A DNA stretch of 64,000 nucleotides, taken from an uncultured Opitutaceae bacterium. Lineage in GTDB: Bacteria > Verrucomicrobiota > Verrucomicrobiia > Opitutales > Opitutaceae. Below are positions 38,601 to 53,600 of this stretch, in pieces. A program made the translations under genes and the position numbers. A model generated the notes under the pieces. It ran no database searches, was not told the DNA's origin, and worked only from the letters and a program-made list of their open reading frames with translations. The stretch is from the NCBI GenBank assembly GCA_903929355.1, contig CAIYUN010000081.1:85699-149698 (forward strand), written 5' to 3'. Each line of letters begins with the position of its first letter. The first letter of the stretch is position 1.

Positions 38601-41600
38601 CCGGTGGCCAGGCGCAGACGCTGACCACCTCGTTGGTGCTGGGCGGCAACTTCATCTTTCAGGGCGACAGCGGCATCACCGTCACCGGCAACGTCAGCCT
38701 GACCGCCCCCACGAACATCACCATTAACAACCGCACCATCAGCCTCAGCGGGGTCATCAGCGGCAATCTCACGAACCCGATCAGCGTAACCTCCGGCGGC
38801 GGTCAGGCGCCGACCCTGGCGCTCGAGGGGGCGAACACCTACGCCGGCGGCACGATCCTCCAGAGCGGCACGCTCCAAATCAGCAATCCGCAGTCGCTGG
38901 GCACCAGCACGCTCACGGTCAGCGGCGGCACCCTCGCCACCATCTCCTTCAGCAACGTGGTTCCCGCCAACAACACCCTGACCTTGGTGGGCAACAACCC
39001 CTTGGTTTTGGCGGGCAATCTGCTCTACACCTCCGGCTCCGGCTACAACCTCAACTATGGCAATGGCGCGATCACCCTCACCGGCAATCGCACGGTCGCG
39101 GCCAACACCGGCACCGTCACCCTCGGCGGAGCCATCACCGACAACGGGGCGGGCTTTGCGCTCACCGTCACCGGCAGCGCCACCTTGGCCCTCACCGGGA
39201 GCGGCAGCGCCTATAGCGGCGGCACCGCGCTGAACGGCGGCACGTTGATCCTGGGCAGCGGCACGGTCCTCGGCTCGGGCACGCTGACTTTCAGCGGCGG
39301 CGTTCTGGATGCCAACACCGCCATCGCCTTCACCAACAACAACAATGAGGCGTGGAACAACAGCTTCACGATCCAGGGCAGCAATCCGATCAACCTCGGC
39401 ACCGGCACCATCACGTTGGGCGGTAACCCGACCGTCACCGTGAACGGCAGCACCATCACCGTCGGCGGGACGATGACGGATGGTGCGAGCTCCTTCGGCT
39501 TCACCAAGGCTGGCGCCGGCACCTTGGTGTTGAGCAACGCGGACCCCTTCAAGGGTGGCACGACCATCACGGGGGGCATCCTCGCCATCGGCAATGTCGG
39601 TGCCCTCGGCTCCGGCCAGTTGACCTTCAACGGGGGCGGCTTGGACGCGCTCGTGCCCAACCTGACGGTGACCAACTCCCAGAACTGGACGGGCAACTTC
39701 ACCTTCCTGGGCACCAACAGCGCCACCTTCAGCGGCCCGGCCGTGCTCAGCGCCGTCCGCACCGTGACCGTCGGGGGCACGATCAGCCAGAGCGGGACCC
39801 TCACCCAGAGCGGTGCCATCGGCGGCGCGGGCGGTCTGACCGTGGTGGGCACCGGCCAGTTGGTGCTGACTGCGGCGAACTCCTTCACCGGCACGGTTTC
39901 GGCCAATGCGGCCAATGGCATTGGCGGAACGTTGACCCTCAACCTCGGCCTGAACCCGACCGGCGTGCTGCAGACGACCGACGCGCTGAGCCTGGGCGGC
40001 GGCACGTTCAATGTCGTGGGCGCGTCCACCGGCCTGTCCAGTCAGACCTTGAATGGCCCCTTCATCATCAGCGGTGGCACGGTGCAGGTCAACGGCAACG
40101 GCGGCGCCGGCACGACGCTGACCCTCGGCGGGGCCTGGACGGTCAACAGCGGCGGCACGGTGGGCTTCAACATCGCCAACGGTAACGCGACGATCATCGC
40201 GAGCAATCCGCCCTTCCTCACCAACGGCTACCTCAACTACGCCTCGGTGACGGATGTGAACGGCACGAGTTTTGCCACCATCAACAGCAGCAATCAGGTG
40301 GTGAGCCTGCTGACGTCGGGCGGCCTCAGCAACTTCATCGCCAGCAGCGGTGGCGCGGCGGCGGATAGCCGCATCAACTTCCAGGCCAGTGGCACGGGCG
40401 CGCCCCTCACCGCAGTCAGCCCGGTGATCGGCTCGCTCACGATCAACTCCAACACGGTCACCCCCGGCTCGCTCAATCTGGGTGGCCAGAGCCTCGGGTT
40501 CACGGGCGGCGCGATCGTCATGGGCGGCACGAACAGCTACACCATCACGTCCTCCGTGGCTGGCGGCCAGTTCGGCGCGAGCAACACCAACCTGCTGGTC
40601 CTGCAGTCGGGCCCCGGCGTCCTGACGATCAACACCTTGGTGGGTGGCGGCTCGGGCAGCCTGACCAAGGGCGGCAGCGGCACCATGGTGCTCGGGGCGG
40701 CCAACACTTACACCGGTCAGACCATCATCGCCAGCGGCACCCTGCAGTTGGCCAACGGCTCGGCCCTGCAGAACAGCACCCTGAACTACAACAACCAGGG
40801 CGGCGTGCTCAGCTACGGCACGTTGACGACGGCGACCCTCGGTTCGCTGACCGGCAGCCAGACCCTGAACTTCTCCAACGCGGCCGGCACGGGCGTCGTG
40901 AATCTGGTTGTGGGCAACAACAACATCAACGCCAGCTACAGCGGCGTGTTGATTGATGGTGCGGCCGGCACAATCGCGGCTTTTGGCGCGACCGAGCTGA
41001 CCAAGATTGGCACCGGCACGCTCACCCTCTCCGGGGCGAGCACCTTCACGGGCAACATCACGGTGAACGGCGGCACGCTCGACGCGGGCACGGGCCCCAA
41101 CGCCACCGCCCCGACGACCAGCAATTTTGGCCTGCCGGGGCTGGCCGGGCGCGTCTTCACCATCAACAATGGTGGCGTTCTGAACCCGCAGTTCAACGGG
41201 GTGATGGGTAACATTTCGGCCTTGCCGTCCTTTTACGCCGCCGCCCCGACGATTGTGATTAATCAGGGCGGTGAGTATCTCCAGGGCGGATCCACCGGGG
41301 TCAACAACTTCACCGGGGCGATCTTCATGAACGGCGGCACGTTGCTGGTCACCTCGATCAACGGCACCCAGTATGAGCCGGTCAATCTTGGGGGCGCCAT
41401 TAATGTGGGTGTGACCGCCGGAGCCCCGGCCTCCGCGGTCCTCTCCAGCCAGCCTTCCTTCATCAACGCGCTCGTGCCCAACAACACCACCATGGGGCTC
41501 AACCTGGGGGTTGGGGTGGTCGGGGCTGCAGCCAACATCCAGATCACCTTCAACGTGAACAACGTGACGGGTGATGCGCCCGGGGTGGCCGATCTGACCG

Positions 41601-44600
41601 TCGGCGCCACGCTGACGAACAGCGCGAGCAGCCAGGCCGCCGCCGGCCTGATCAAGACCGGCACCGGCGTGCTGGCGCTGACCAACACCTTCAGCGGCTT
41701 CACCGGGACGACGACCATCCTGGGCGGTACGCTCAGCACCGGCGTGGCTGGCAATCTTGCAATCGGCGGCACCAACAGCAGCCTGGGCAAGCCCACCAAC
41801 GCGGCTGCGAATCTCCTCATCGACGGCGGCGCGCTGCAATACAACAGCAGCTTGACCAGCGTCACCGACCGGCTCTTCACCATCGGCTCGATCACGGGCC
41901 AGGCGATCCTCGACGCCTCCGGCCTCGCCCCGGTGAGCTTCACCAATACGGCGGGCATCGTCTTGGGCACGACCTCCGGCTCGGCCACGACCTACGGCCT
42001 CACCTTCACCGGCACCAGCACGGTCTTGAACACGTTCACCCCGATTATCGCTGATGCCAGCACCGGACTGACGACGGTGACCAAGTCTGGTACGGGTGAA
42101 TGGGTGCTGAACGGGGCGAACAGCTACACCGGCGGCACGTTCCTGACCGGCGGTACGCTCGGTCTGGGCAGCGCCGGCGCCCTCGGCGCCGGTGCGCTCA
42201 CGGTCGCGGGCGGTGCCGCCCTCGACTCGTCGGTGGCGGCCGGCGTGTCGGTGGCCAACAACCAGATCTGGAACGGCAACCTGTCCTTCCAAGGCAGTAA
42301 CCGTCTGACCATTGGCGCCAGCGGCATCCTCCTCGCCCCCGCCAGCGGCAACTCCGTCACCCTGACCGCCAGCAACGCCACCCTCACCCTCAGCGGGGTG
42401 GTGTCCGACAGCGGGACCGGGACCAACAACATCTCGCTCATTGCGAACGGGGCGGGCACTTTGGTGCTGGCCGGGGCCAACACCTACGGCGGCAACACCG
42501 TCCTGAACGGCGGCACCTTGTCGCTGGCCAATGCGGCGGCCCTCGGTCTCGGTGCGCTGTCCACCGTGCCCAATGCGACCAATCTGCTGGTGATCAACGG
42601 CGGCACGCTCGATGCGGCCGTCGGCGGTCTCACAATCACCAATGGTCAGCAGTGGAACAACAGCTTCGCTTTCCAGGGCACCAACAACCTCATCCTGAAC
42701 GGTAATGCGTCCCTGGGCACCACCAGTGGCACCGGGGTGACGCTGACCGTCAACAACGGCACGCTCACGGAGAATGGGGTTCTCGCCAACAACGGCGGCG
42801 CCAATACGTTGAACAAGGCCGGCGCGGCCGGCACCCTGGTGCTCACCGCCAACAACACCTACACCGGCAACACCACGGTCAGCGGCGGCACGCTCGCGCT
42901 GAGCTTGGTCGGTTTGGCCTCCGGCACGGTCCTGCCGGCCGGCCACAGCCTGATCCTGTCCGGCGGCACCCTTGCCCTCACCGGCGGTTCGTCCGCTGGC
43001 AGCCAGGCCTTCACCAGTGTCATCCTCAACCCCGGCAACAACGGCTTGGTTGTCAACTCCACCGTGGCTCCGACCTCCCTCACGCTGCCCGTCTGGACCC
43101 GGAACGCGGGCGCAACCGTGGCCGTCGATCTTTCCCAGGGCACGAGCTCGATCCTGAACGCGACCGGCGCGGGCTTCACGGCCGGCACGCTCATCCCCTA
43201 CCTGACGGTTAAGGATGCGACCGGCACGGGCTTCGGCACCGTCAATGGCGGCGGCAGCCTGATCCGGCTGGCCAACCCGTCCACCCATCTGTCGGCCAGC
43301 GGCAACAACAGCACCGGCAATACCAGCCTGTATACGAACACGGGCGACGCCGTCTATGCCGGCAACATTCTCGCCGAGGTGGACAGCACCCTCAACCTCA
43401 AGTCGCTCGTGATTGACACCGCCGCCGGGGTGGACGGCACGCTCGACCTCAGCAACGGCGGGGCGAATCTCAGCAGCGTCCTCACGCTGAGCAGCGGTGC
43501 CATTCTGATGTCGGGTGCGAACAGCTACACCATCAGCGGCGGGCAGGTCGGTGCGAACAATGCCGAATTGATTCTGCAGCAGCTCGGCGCCGGGACCCTG
43601 TCGATCAGCGGTCCGGTCAGCGGCGGCACCGGCAGCCTGACGGTGGCCGGCAACGGCGCGGTCGTCATCACCGGGGCGAACACCTACACCGGTTCGACCA
43701 ACGTCAGCGCCGGTACGTTGACCGTGGGCGGAGAAGGCAGCCTGGGCACCACCGCCACCTTCACCACCATCTCGAACTCGAGCACCAACACCAACTCCGC
43801 GCTGGCCGTCGGCAGCAATGTCGTGACCACCGTCACAAACGGGGTCACCATCACCACCTTGCTCAACACCACGGTGAACGCCGTGACGACCTCCAACACC
43901 ACTGTCACCACCGTCACCACCACCTACCCGGTGTCGAGCTACGCGGGCTCCATCCATGACAACGGCACCTTGGTCCTCGCCAGCGCCATCCCGGCTCAAA
44001 CCTTGTCCGGGGTGATCTCGGGCAACGGCTCGTTCCAGCAGTATGGCACCGGCACGGTGTCGGTGTCGGGTCTGAACACCTATCTCGGTGCGACCACGGT
44101 CGGCGGCGGCGGCACTCTGAGTGTGAACTCGCTGGCCATCGGTGGCGCCCCCAGTGCCATCGGCGCATCCTTGAACGCGGCGGGCAATCTGGTCTTGGAC
44201 GGCGGCACCTTGCAGTATACCGGCGCGGGGGCGACGACTGACCGCCTGCTGACGATCAGCACCAACGGCGGCACGCTGGACGCCTCCGGCACGGGCCCCT
44301 TGGTTCTCTTGGGCAACGGGGGCGCGCTGGGCCTCACCGGCAACGCCTTCGCCGACAGCGGCAGCGGCACGCGCACCCTCACCCTTACCGGCACCAACCT
44401 CGGCCTCAACACCCTCGCCCCGATCATCGCCAACGGCGGCGGCGCGACTTCGCTGGTGAAAAACGGCGTCGGCGAATGGTCCCTCACCGGGGCCAACACC
44501 TACACCGGCACCACCACGATCAACGGCGGTACGTTGCTGATCGGGTTGGACAATGGTCTCGGCGCAGTCCCCGGTTCGGTCACGACCGCGAGCATCGCCA

Positions 44601-47600
44601 TCAGCAATGGCGCGGCCTTGGGCATTAATGCCAACGGCAACAGCATCACCCTCTCCTCCAACCGGGGCATCACCATCGGTCCGGGCGGCGCCATCATCGA
44701 TGTCGCCAACGGTACTTCGGTCAGCTACGCCGGCATCATCAGTGGTGCGGGCAACTCCCTCACCAAAAACGGCCTGGGCATTCTGTTCCTCACCGGCAGC
44801 ACCGCCTCCAGCAGCAATCCTTTCACCGGCATGACCGTCAACGCCGGCATCCTCAACCTCAACACCGGTGGCAGCGCCGGTGCCGTCCGCGGTAACATCA
44901 CGCTCAATGCGGGCGCCCGGATCAACGCCAACGCCAACAATTCCTTTGGCTTCAATCCCAGCAGCGCGTTGATCATCCCGATGGTCTTCGTCAACGGGGG
45001 CGTCTTGAATGACAACGCCGGCAACACCGACATGGGTTTCGGCACCGATTACACCCTCACTGGCGGCGCGATGACGGCCGATGTCCCGGGCGGGTATTTT
45101 GTCCTAGCGATCAACGCCGGCCAGCTGGGGCAGATCTTCGTGAACGCCAGCAATATCACGTCCACCATCTCCGCCAGCCTCCAGGTGCGCAACACCAACA
45201 CCTTCAGCGTGGCGCTGGGTACCACCCCGAGCGGTGTGGACCTGCTGGTGGCGGGCACCATCACCAGCGCCGGTACCATCGTCAAGGCCGGGGCGGGTCT
45301 GATGCAGGCCAACTCGTTGAACACCTTCACGGGCAGCACCCAGATCGTCGGGGGCACGCTGAGCACCGGTGTGATCGGCATCCTCGCCAACAGCGGTACG
45401 GCCAGTACCTTGGGCGCCAACACCAATTCGGCGGCGTCGACCCTGCTGCTCGACAACGGCGCGCTGCAATACGCCAACACCAACGTGCCGTCGTCCACCA
45501 ACAAGCTCTTCACCATCGGCGCGACGGGCTTCGCCACCATCGACGCCTCGGGCGGCAGCGGTGACATCCTCACGTTCTCGAACCCGGGCGCGATCCTCTA
45601 CAGCGGCGGCACCACGCTCCTGACCCTGGCCGGCAGCAACACCGGGGCGAACACCTTTGCCCCGCTCCTCAATGACTCCAGCTCCGGACTGGTCTCGCTG
45701 AGCAAGACCGGGCCGGGCGAGTGGGTCCTGACCAATGTCAACAGCGCCTATACCGGCGTGACCACGATCAGCGGCGGCACTTTGGTGGTCAACCTGCTGG
45801 CCAACGGCGGGGTCCTCAGCCAGTTGGGTGCGGCCGCCAACGCGGCGGGCAACTTCGTGCTGGATGGCGGGGCGCTGGTCTACACCGGCCCGGCGGTCAG
45901 CACGGACCGCCTGTTCACCCTCACCCAAAACGGCGGCACGATTGATGCCGAGGGCACGGGCGCGCTGACGCTCGCGGGCAACTCCACGGCGGGGCCGAAC
46001 GCCCTGGCCTACAGCGGGGCCACCGGCACGGTGCGCACCCTCACGCTCACCGGCGCCAGCCCGGCGGCGAACGCGCTGGCCGCGATCATCGCCGACGCGG
46101 ACGCGAGCAACCGGACGGCGCTCGTGAAATCGGGCCTGGGCTTCTGGGCTCTCTCCGGCCTCAACACCTACACGGGCGGCACGACCATCACGGGCGGCAC
46201 GCTCAACATCAACTCGCTCGCCAACGGCGGCGCGGCCAGCGCGATCGGCGCCTCCGGCAACGCCGCGGCGAACCTCGTGATCAACGGCGCCGCGCTGTCG
46301 TATGTGAGCACCGGGCCGAAGGCGGCCACCGACCGGCTGTTCACCATCGGCAACCTCAGCGCCACGCTGGACGCCTCGGGCACGAACTCAATCAGCTTCA
46401 ACAACACGGGGGCCCTGGGCCTCGCCGGTTCCGGCGCACGGAACCTCACCCTCACCGGCACGAACAGCTCCGGGAATGTGCTGGCCCCGGCCATCGGTAA
46501 CGGGACGGGCGGCAGCACTTCGCTGATCAAGAACGGGGCCGGCCAGTGGATCGTGAACGGGGCGAACACCTTCACGGGTACGGTCACGGTCAACGCCGGC
46601 ACCCTGGCCATCGGTGGAAGCAATGTCTACACCGGGGCCACGACGGTGAACACGGGCGCGCTCGTCCTCAACACCGGCGCGACGCTCGGCGGCACCGCCA
46701 TCAACGTCGCCAGCAACGCGACGCTGGGCATCCAGGCGGGCGTCAACACCAGCGCGGTCACCAGCATCACCCTGAACCCGGGTTCGAGCCTGAATCTCGC
46801 CGATGGCACGGCCGGCACCACCACCTTTGGCGTCGGCTCCGGCACCGTGCTGTCCCTGTTGGGCACCACCGCCGCCCCGACCCGGCTGACGCTCGACATC
46901 GGGGGCACCGCGTCCGACAAGCTGGTCGCCGCCAACGGCAGTGCGGCGTTTGCGTCGAGCAACGCCGCCAACGGTACCTTGATCGCCTTCAACGCGGTCG
47001 GCACCTCCGTCGGCACCATCACCCTGAACAGCCCGATCCCCCTGCTGACCGTGGCGAGTGGCGGCCTGACGCTCGCTGATTTCAAGACCCGCAGCTCCGC
47101 CGTCATCTTCAACGACGCCTCCTATCTGGCGACGCTGACCCTGAGCACCGCCAACCAGTTGGCCGTCATCCTGCAGAACGCGAATTTCACGCCGTATTGG
47201 AAGGGCACCACCAGCTCATGGAACACGCTCAGCAACTTCATCGTCTCCTCCTTGAGCTCGGCGACCACCGAGACCACCTCGCTGAACGACGCCACGACCG
47301 TGTTTGACACTGCGAACTCGGCCGCGAACAATGTCCAGACTCTCGACAACAGCTTCCTGGTCAACGCCCTCGTCTTCACCGGGGCCACGGGCAGCGGGAT
47401 CACCCTGAACAACGGCGGGGCGGGCAACACCCTGACGTTGAACGCGAACGGCGCCATCCAGGACCCCAACAATCCCAATTATACGGCCGGCCACTTTGCG
47501 CCCGGCATCGGCCTGCTGGTGCAGGGCTCGGCGGCGAATACGATCAACGCCAATGTCGTGCTGGCCAGCAGCCAGGCGTGGGAAATTGACAACCTTTCCG

Positions 47601-50600
47601 CCAATGCGCTGACGGTCAACGGCGCGATCAGCGATGCCGGGGCGGGCCTGAGCCTGACCAAGACCGGCGCCGGTGGCCTGATCCTTGGCGGTGCCAACAC
47701 CTACACCGGCGGCACCTTCGTGACGGCGGGCACGCTGGCGTTCAGCCTCACGAACTCCCTCCCGGCCGCGGGTCTCCTCACGGTGTCGGGCGGCACGGTC
47801 GACCTCAGCGGCTTCAACCAGACCGTCACCGGCCTGAGCGACGGCGGCAGCGCAACCGGAGTGGTGACCGGCGCCTCGGCGGCGACCCTGACGGTCGCCG
47901 GCGCCGGCAGCAACACCTTCAGCGGTCTGCTCGGCGGGGTCATCGGCCTGACCCAGGCAGGACCTGGCATCCTGACGCTGACCAATGCCAACAACACCTA
48001 CTCCGGCAACACCACATTGAATGGCGGCACGTTGCAGGTTGCCTCCCTGGCCCTGAGCGGGAACCCCTCGAGCCTCGGCGCTTCGGGCAACGCGGCATCC
48101 GCCCTCGTGTTCAACGGCGGGGCGCTCGCCTACATCGGCACCAGCGTGGCGCCGGCGTCGACCGACCACCTCCTCACCCTCACGCCGAACGGTGGCACGA
48201 TCGCCGCCTCGGGCGCGGGCACGATCACGTTCCTCGGCGTCGGCACCGGCGCCGCCAATGCCATCGCCTTCACCGGCTCCACCGGCGCCACGCGCACCCT
48301 CACCCTCGACGGGACCAACAGCGGGGCGAACGCCTTCAACCCGCTGATCGCGGACGCCGCCCTCACCACCGCGAGCGCCAGCGATCTGACGGCCCTCGTG
48401 AAGAACGGCGTCGGCGAGTGGCTGCTGCCCAACACCAACAACTACAGCGGCGGCACCACGCTGAACAACGGTCAGTTGTTGCTCGGCAGCCCGAACGCCC
48501 TCGGAACCGGGGCCCTGACCATCAACGGCGGTGCGTTGGATGTGACCTCGGCCGGATTCACGGTCTCGAACAGCCAGAACTGGGCCGGCAGCTTCACCCT
48601 GCCGAATGCGAAGGGCCTGACGTTCAGCGGCAACATCGCGCTGACCGGAAACACGACCATGACCTTGAGCGCCAACACCCTCACCATCGGGCCGGACGGC
48701 AATCCGAACGACCCGGGCGCGATCAGCGGGGCCTTTGCCTTCAGCAAGCAGGGCGCCGCGAGCACGCTGGTGCTGACGGGCAACAACACCTACACGGGCA
48801 ACACCACCATCGGGGCGGGCACCCTGGCCATCAACGGCACGGGCGTGCTGGGCTTCGCCGGCGCCGGCAACCCCGCCAACTACACCGGCAACCTCATCGA
48901 TAACGGCCTCTTCATTTACAACAGCTCGGTGGCCGACACGATTTCCGGGGCCGTTTCCGGGACGGGTGCGTTGAGTGTCACGTCCACGGGGACCCTGAGC
49001 CTGACCAACAACACCACCGCCTACACGGGTACGACCACCATCGCCAGCGGCGCCACGCTCGTGCTGAACGGGGGCCGTCTCGGTAACGGTGCCTACGCCG
49101 CGGCGATCACCAACAACGGCCAGCTCATCTACTCCGGCAATAGCGTGCAGACCTTCTCGGGGGTGCAGTCCGGCGCGGGCAGCTTGCTGGTGACTTCCGG
49201 CACGCTGACGCTGAGCGGGCTGAACACGTTCACCGGCGGCGTGACGGTGACCGGGGGCACGCTCAATCTCTCCAATGGCGGCACCAATGGTGCGATCGTC
49301 AGCAACCTGACCATCAATACCGGCGGTTTTGTGAACCTGACCAGCACCAATGCGCTCGGGTATAACACGCCCACGGTGGAGGTGCCCGCGGTCTTCATCA
49401 ACGGGGGCACGTTGAACGACTCCGTGGCGGGGGCCGATCAGGGCAGCACCACCAATTTTGTCCTGACGGGGGGCACGATGACGGGTGTCGCCAACTCGTA
49501 CTATCTTATGTTGACGAAGGCTGGGTTCCCCCTGCCGTTGCTGACCACGCTCGCGAGCGGCACGAGCTCGACGATCTCCAACGCCATCGGCGGTCGCACG
49601 GCCAACACCCTCTCCTTCAGTGTCGCGCTGGGCACCACTTCGAGCGGGATTGACTTGGTGGATTCGGGCCTGATCGGCCCCGCCAACACGACCAGCAACA
49701 GCTTCGGCATCATCAAGCTCGGGGCCGGCACCATGGTGGCCAGCGGGTTGAACAATTATTCCGGTTCCACGATCATCAATGGCGGCACGTTCAGCACCGG
49801 TGCCACCGGTATCTTTGCCAATGGCGGAACCGCGAACACCACCGGTACCTCCTCCAACGTGGCGGCGAACCTGGTGATCAGCAACGGCTCGACCCTGAAA
49901 TACGCCAATACCGCCACCGCTTCCAGCACCGACCGCCTCCTCACGGTCGGTCCCGGTGGGGCCGATTTCGACGCCTCCGGCGCCGCCGTCACCTTCTCCA
50001 ACCCGCTCCCCCTGGTCTACACCACCACGGTCAACGCCGCCGTCGGCCTGAACCCGGTGCTCGCCCCCCTCACCCTCACCTTCTCCGGCACGAGCACGGT
50101 GAGCAATCTCTTCCGGCCCATTATCGGCGACGTCTCCGCCACCATCCAGACCTCCGTCGTCAAGTCGGGCAGCGTGGTCCTGACCACGACCGCCTCAATC
50201 AACGGCACGTCGACGATTACGGTCGCGGGCACCACTGGCCTGCTGGTGGGTCAGTCGGTGACCGGGGCGGGGATTCCCGCCGGTGCGACCGTCGCGACCT
50301 TCAGCGGCACCACGGTGACGCTCAGCGCGGCGACCACGACGACCTCCACGGGCGTCAGCGTCCAGTTTGGCAGTTCCGGTGCGTGGTCCCTCGGCGCGAT
50401 CAACACCTACTCGGGTCCGACCACGGTCAACGGCGGGACGCTCAGCACCGGACCGACCGGCGCGCTCGGCCTGGCCGGGCCCCTGGCCATCACGACCGCC
50501 GCGACCAATGGCACCAACGCGCTGACGGTGGCGAACACCACCGGTCTGGCCGTGGGCCAGATCGTGACCGGGACGGGCATCCCCGCCGGCGCTTCGATCA

Positions 50601-53600
50601 CCGGCATCAACGGCACCACCGTGACGCTCAGTCTGGCGACCACCGCCACCGCTTCGGGCGTCAGCGTCCAGTTCGGCGGCAGCAGCTTCGGCGTGTCCTC
50701 CAACGCGCCCTCCAACCTCGTGCTGAACGGCGGCGTGCTGCAATACGCCAGCACGGGCACGGCCCCGCAGAGCACTGATCGCCTGTTCACCATCACCAAC
50801 CTGGGCGGCGGCTTCGACGCCTCCGGCACGAGCACGATTTCGCTCCTCGGCAACAGTCTGGGCGGGGCCGACACCCTCGTGTTCAGCGGTCCGAGCACCC
50901 CGCGCTCCATCACCTTCAGCGGCACGAACACCGGCTTGAACCAGTTTGTCCCGGTCATTGCCGACCAGACCCCGGCCACCGCCACCACCTCGATCGCCAA
51001 GTCCGGCCCGGGCCAGTGGGTGCTGACCTCGAACAACACCTTCACCGGCGGCGTGTCGGTCAGCGGGGGCACGCTGGTGCTCGCCGGAACCAATGTCTAC
51101 ACCGGCTCGACGAGTGTCACCGGTGGCGCGCTCGCCGTCGGCAACGGCGGTTCGCTGGCCAACACCGCCATCACGGTGGGGCCTGGCGGCACGTTGGTGG
51201 GCCAGGGCACCGCCTCCATCGGCGTCGCCGGTTCCGGGACCGCCACGGTGACGCTGGTCGCGCCGTCCGCGGCCGGGGCCGCCAATTTCTCCATGGCGGA
51301 TGGCACGATCGGCACGCTGACGCTGAACGGCGCCGGGGTGGCGCTCTCGTTGAACGGCACCACGACCACGGCCTCGAAACTGACCTTTGACGTGGGCACC
51401 ACGGGCTCGGACCAGCTCAGCATCGCCGGCGGCACCGTTGCGTTCGGGGCGACCCCCGCCAACACCGTGGCGCTCAATCTCCTGAGCGCGCCCAACCTGA
51501 CCCAGAACAACGGCGTCTACACCGCCACCTACTCGCTGATCAACGCGGCGGGCGGCGGACTCGTGGCAAACGGCGGTAACTTCAGCCTGGCCAACTCGTC
51601 GCTCAACATCGGCGGACAGAACTTCACGGCCAGCCTGGGCGGCACCACGGCGGCGCTGGTCCTGACCCTCCAGGCCACCAACTTCCCCTACTTCTACTTT
51701 GTGGGCAATGGCACGGGCGTCAATCCGGACACAGCCTCGTGGCTGGATGTCACCAATTTCTCGGTCCAGCATAACGTCAACGGGGCGCAATCCACGACGA
51801 TTTCAGCGACCAGCAACATTGTGCTGATGGCTGACGCCGTGGTCCCCGGGGTACAAACCAGCGGGAATGTCATCATGAACCTCGATTCGGGCTTTGCGAT
51901 CAACAGCCTGAGTTTTGGCGGCACGGGCACCGGGGCGGCCAGCGCCAACATCAGTCTCTTCAGCAGTGGCAGCGCCGGCATTGGCGGCTCCAACATCCTG
52001 ACGATCACTCCCGTCAATTCGTTCACCGACGCGAACAACAACATTTATGCGGCCGGGATCGGCCTGGTGGTGCAACCCGGTTCGGCGGCGCACACGATCA
52101 ACGCCAAGGTCGCGCTTGGGTCCAGCCAGACCTGGGAGATTGACAACGACCCCGCCAACCCGCTGACGCTCAACGGCGGGGTGATCGGCGGCTTCGCCCT
52201 GACCAAGACCGGCCTCGGCAGCCTGATCCTCGCCGGCGCCAACACCTATACCGGCGCCACCACCGTGAGCGCCGGCCAGCTGACCATCGCCGGCACCAAC
52301 GCCGCGACGGCCACGATCACGGTGAGCGGCACCGGCGTCTTGCAGATCGGCAATGGGACCAACCTGACTTCGATCCTCGCGCCCGCCCAGATCGTCTCCC
52401 TGAGCTCCACGACCGCCAATCTGACGCTGAACCTGAGCACGGGCTCGAGCTTCTCCAACCCGATCGCGGGCGTCGGTAATTTGATCGTGGGCGGCACGGG
52501 CACGACCAGCCTTGGTTCGGCCACCACCACCAACACTTTCAGCGGCACCACGACCATCCTCCCCACCGCGACCTTGCTCTTGGGCAACACCCGGGCGATC
52601 CAGAACAGCACGTTCAACACTGACGGCGGCGGCAGCCTTAGTCTCCTCGGCACCCTGACGACGGAGACCGTGGGTGCCCTGACGGGTGCCGGCACCGTGA
52701 CTCTGTCCAATGTCACCGGCTCGGCCTCGACGATGTTTGTGGGCAACAACAACACCAACAGCACCTACAGCGGCATCCTGTCCGATCTTGCGACGGTCAC
52801 AGGCGGTTCGTTGGTCAAGATCGGTACCGGCACCCTCGTCCTCGGCGGCCTGAGCACCTACACCGGTAGCACCAGCCTCAGCGCCGGTGTGGTCAGCCTC
52901 GGGGCGCCCGGCACCAGCACGGGCAACAGCACCGGTCCGGTCACGAATGACCTCGTCCTCAGCACCACCGGCAGCGGCCCGCTGGGCGCGGGCGGCGTCA
53001 TCGGCTTCACCGGCGGCACCCTGCAGTTCAGCGCCGCCAACACCAATGACTACTCGGCGCGGTTCAGCACCTCGCTGAGCCAGCTCTACTCGCTCGACAC
53101 CAATGGTCAGACGGTGACGCTGGCCACGGCCCTCGGCAACAGCAACACCACCAGCAGTGGCGACACGACGTCCACGCTGACCAAGCTGGGCGCGGGCACG
53201 CTGATCCTGACCAGCGCGAACCGTTATGCGGGTACCACGACGGTGAGCGGCGGCACCCTCCAGCTCGGCGACGGCGTAAGCGTGGCCGGCTCGCTCAACG
53301 CCCTCGGCACCGTGGTGCTCAACGGGGCGACCACGAACCTGACGCTGGCCTTGCCCGACGGCCAGACGGTGGCCAACACGATCAGCGGCTCCGGCAGCCT
53401 GACGGTTGCGCCGGATGCCCCGATTGCCCCGGTCACCATTTCCTCCACGATTTCGCTGAGCGGGGCCAACAGCTTCACCGGCCCGACGACGATCACCACC
53501 GGCACCCTGGTCCTGGGCAACAGCCAGGCGCTGCTGAACAGCACGCTGATTCTCACCACCGGCGCCGGCAGCGGCTCGCTGAACTTTGGCATCCTCAGCA

